Shown here one piece after another: positions 27,321 through 28,891 of a stretch of DNA of 28,891 bases (within the stretch, counting starts at the first letter, position 1; each line of letters begins with the position of its first letter). This stretch comes from CALMFT01 sp964563595. GTDB taxonomy: Bacteria > Patescibacteriota > Gracilibacteria > Absconditabacterales > Absconditicoccaceae. The notes under the pieces were generated by a model. That model had not been told where the DNA came from. It worked only from the letters and a program-made list of their open reading frames with translations, and did no database searches. The stretch spans positions 1 to 28,891 of the forward strand of contig CAZLWR010000012.1 in the NCBI GenBank assembly GCA_964563595.1, in the 5' to 3' direction. The translations under genes were made by a program, and so were the position numbers.

Positions 27321-28057
27321 GCCTTTTCAAACTCCCGATTCTTAATGGCGGTTTCCATTTCTTTTCTTAGCTCCTGCAATATGATTCCCTTTTCAGCTTT
27401 GGTTAGTTTTTTCAGTCTTTTGACTTTGCCCCTTGTTATCAGATTAAAATCTTGAATCAGGATATCATCTGTTTTGACAGCCTCTATAGATTTTACGTTA
27501 CTAATAGCTTTTTCCGGAGTAAGCTTGTGTTTCTGATTATGACTCATTTGTATAGATCTTCTACGGTAGGTCTCCCAAAGTGCCTTAATCATACTTTCAG
27601 TAATATTGTCTCCGTATAATACAACTTCACTATGCGGATTACGTGCAGCACGACCAATAATCTGAACAAGCGACGTAGTGGATCTCAAAAACCCCTCCTT
27701 GTCTGCATCAAATATAGCTATAAAAGTTACTTCCGGTAGGTCTATACCTTCACGCAGCAAATTCACTCCGACCAATATATCTATTTCTCCCGAACGAAGT
27801 TTTTTGATAATCTCCCAGCGATCCATCGTACTGATTTCGCTATGAAGATAAAAAGTCTTGTATCATTTCGATATCAAGAAATTACTCACTTCTTCTGATG
27901 ACTTTTTGGTAAGCGTTAGCAACAATATCTTCCCACCCTTTGCCTTATGTTCATCAATTTTTGCAAAAAGATGATCAATAAAAACAGGTCCGTTTTCAGG
28001 TGTTTTAGATCAGATATAATCTGAAATATTTGGATAGGCCACAAAAGGATTAGACAT
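27321..28057 (-). CDS. UvrB C-terminal half only (excinuclease subunit B fragment)
   Basis: UvrB is the DNA-loading helicase-like subunit of the UvrABC repair nuclease, normally about 660 residues. Here the chain starts MSNPFVAYPNISDYIGSKTP and contains only domain 3 and the UVR start: KILLLTLTKKSSEEVSNFLI, FYLHSEISTMDRWEIIKKLR, the motif V region VGVNLLREGIDLPEV, FDADKEGFLRSTTSLVQIIG with GRAARN (motif VI), and LRKEMETAIKNREFEK running into the gap. Walker A, the beta-hairpin and motif II (DExx) are missing. Upstream of the ATG the frame is closed by TAA after five codons, and another gene follows divergently. So the N-terminal half is lost or encoded elsewhere; a misassembly is also possible. 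UGA codons give two glycines. Confidence 0.8.
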
Positions 28058-28144
28058 ATTTTTTACTTCTAGTTATTTATATTACAATTTACAGTTGAAA
28101 TCACTCTCCAGTTTGATTATATCGCAATCATACATCATCATTAT

Positions 28145-28174
28145 TTTACATTCCAGCATTTTTAGTTTTATAAT
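28145..28174 (+). promoter_or_regulatory. Promoter TTTACA-N18-TATAAT
   Basis: TTTACA (28145-28150) and TATAAT (28169-28174) stand 18 bp apart, 12 bases before the ATG at 28187. The mRNA leader would be about six bases, too short for a Shine-Dalgarno motif. Confidence 0.6.
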
Positions 28175-28186
28175 TTGGCATTTCTT

Positions 28187-28489
28187 ATGGTTATATTTTA
28201 TGAAATCCTCAAAATACTTTTCTTTTTGGTAACCATCTTGTTGGGATTATTTTTCAGCAGAGGAACATTGGTATTTGATGACGATCAGTATCTCATGATC
28301 CAGAAAATAACCATGCCAGGATACATGATCCTATGTGGTATTATGATAGGCTATCTTATAGGGTCAATACGACTCAGTAAATATGATGATACGAGCACAA
28401 AAGCCAACAGTATTTATGCAACCTCACTTGTTTTCGGATTGATTCTTGGAATAACACTTGCACTTATCAATATCTATTATGTCATGTAA
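28187..28489 (+). CDS. Small membrane protein with three helices, 100 aa
   Basis: Starts at ATG 28187 rather than the TTG at 28175, because the TTG lies directly behind the -10 box and before the expected transcription start. Helices: IFYEILKILFFLVTILLGLF, MPGYMILCGIMIGYLIGSI and YATSLVFGLILGITLALINI, with a short acidic loop FDDDQYL between the first two. It has no UGA and no recognised family. A terminator follows 33 bases after the TAA. Confidence 0.75.
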   Translation: MVIFYEILKILFFLVTILLGLFFSRGTLVFDDDQYLMIQKITMPGYMILCGIMIGYLIGSIRLSKYDDTSTKANSIYATSLVFGLILGITLALINIYYVM

Positions 28490-28522
28490 CTAACTATTGA
28501 CATATATTATGACTTTCTTAGA

Positions 28523-28545
28523 AAGGTTGCTCATGCAACTTTTTT
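28523..28545 (+). terminator. Intrinsic terminator
   Basis: AAGGTTGC-TCAT-GCAACTTT, an 8-bp stem with one G-U pair, followed by a T tract, 33 bases after the stop of the 100-aa membrane protein. Confidence 0.75.
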
Positions 28546-28562
28546 ATCTATAAACATACAAT

Positions 28563-28891
28563 ATGGCTAAGGATATATTAGACACTTGAGGCTTGAATAA
28601 TCCAATTTCTTGATCCTCAGAACTTGTAATTTTTTTACAAAGAATTATCAGGACTATTCAAAAAGATTTTGGTGGAGAGCATAGTGATGACGAACATGGA
28701 GGTTATGATCCCAGCCCAAGATCATGAAATAAGAAGCTGCCCATAGATGATGCCATAAAGCATATCAGTATACATCCGGATCCCGACCCAAACAGAACTG
28801 ACTGTCCACCACAGCACTATAAAGAATTGAGAAGCTGAGAACGTGTTTCAGTCAATCCAACTGGAGTAGTTATAAATTTATTGTCTGATGG
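28563..28891 (+). CDS. Unrecognised protein, cut at the window end
   Basis: ATG frame MAKDILDTGGLNNPISGSSE leading to VIFLQRIIRTIQKDF, then a His/Asp-rich loop (GGEHSDDEHGGYDPSPRSGN) and SIHPDPDPNRTDCPPQHYKE, open to the last base with four UGA codons as Gly. The cluster of His, Asp and Glu could bind metal, but no family is recognised. It begins 17 bases after the terminator, so it has its own promoter or is read through. Confidence 0.6.

Overview
The window reads as a piece of a draft genome (two runs of exactly 100 N, at 22784-22883 and 27221-27320) from a bacterium that translates UGA as glycine. With the standard code almost every gene falls into pieces; with UGA = Gly they join into full-length, well-conserved proteins. 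In RpoB the UGA falls on an invariant Gly of the GPGGL motif, in TypA on the Gly of EGPMPQ, and in GroES on the Gly before PGR. No gene I could close ends in UGA; stops are TAA or TAG. The window also carries the decoder: a tRNA with glycine identity features and anticodon UCA at 20724-20797. This is genetic code 25, known from Absconditabacteria (SR1) and Gracilibacteria of the Patescibacteria/CPR, and the AT-rich sequence and small membrane proteins fit. I cannot separate the two phyla from this sequence.

Layout. 1-190: 3' end of a tRNA with a CAU anticodon, its terminator, and a remodelled tandem copy made of palindromes, followed by a second copy of the terminator. 205-580: groES with a CIRCE-like HrcA operator over its promoter. 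759-4567 (minus): truD and an 810-residue protein with a DUF1152-like C-terminus. 4757-6422 (plus): two unrecognised genes behind a consensus promoter. 6464-9232 (minus): a secreted Kazal-SLH protein and typA/bipA. 9483-11318 (plus): two envelope or secreted proteins. 11400-19937 (minus): a translation/transcription cluster in the order rplJ-rplL-rpsB-(three small genes)-tsf-rpsF-rpsR-rpmH-rpoB, with an L10-leader-like RNA in front and a terminator directly after rpoB, where rpoC would usually be. 20219-20797: tRNA-Tyr, tRNA-Ala, a small two-helix membrane protein and tRNA-Gly(UCA), all minus. 20907-28891: an accessory stretch with a secreted Cys-containing protein, a SpoU-type methyltransferase, several small membrane or secreted proteins, xseA, a Tat-exported LAS/M15-type peptidase, a UvrB fragment lacking the N-terminal half, and a truncated gene at the edge.

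The functional core is the link between the tRNA and the genes: tRNA-Gly(UCA) lies next to the ribosomal/RNA polymerase cluster, and most genes here need it. Several genes exist only when UGA is read as Gly, including 17457-17765, 20442-20672 and 25416-25781. Shine-Dalgarno motifs are almost absent before the start codons, while TATAAT-type -10 boxes often lie close to the ATG, which suggests short or absent leaders.
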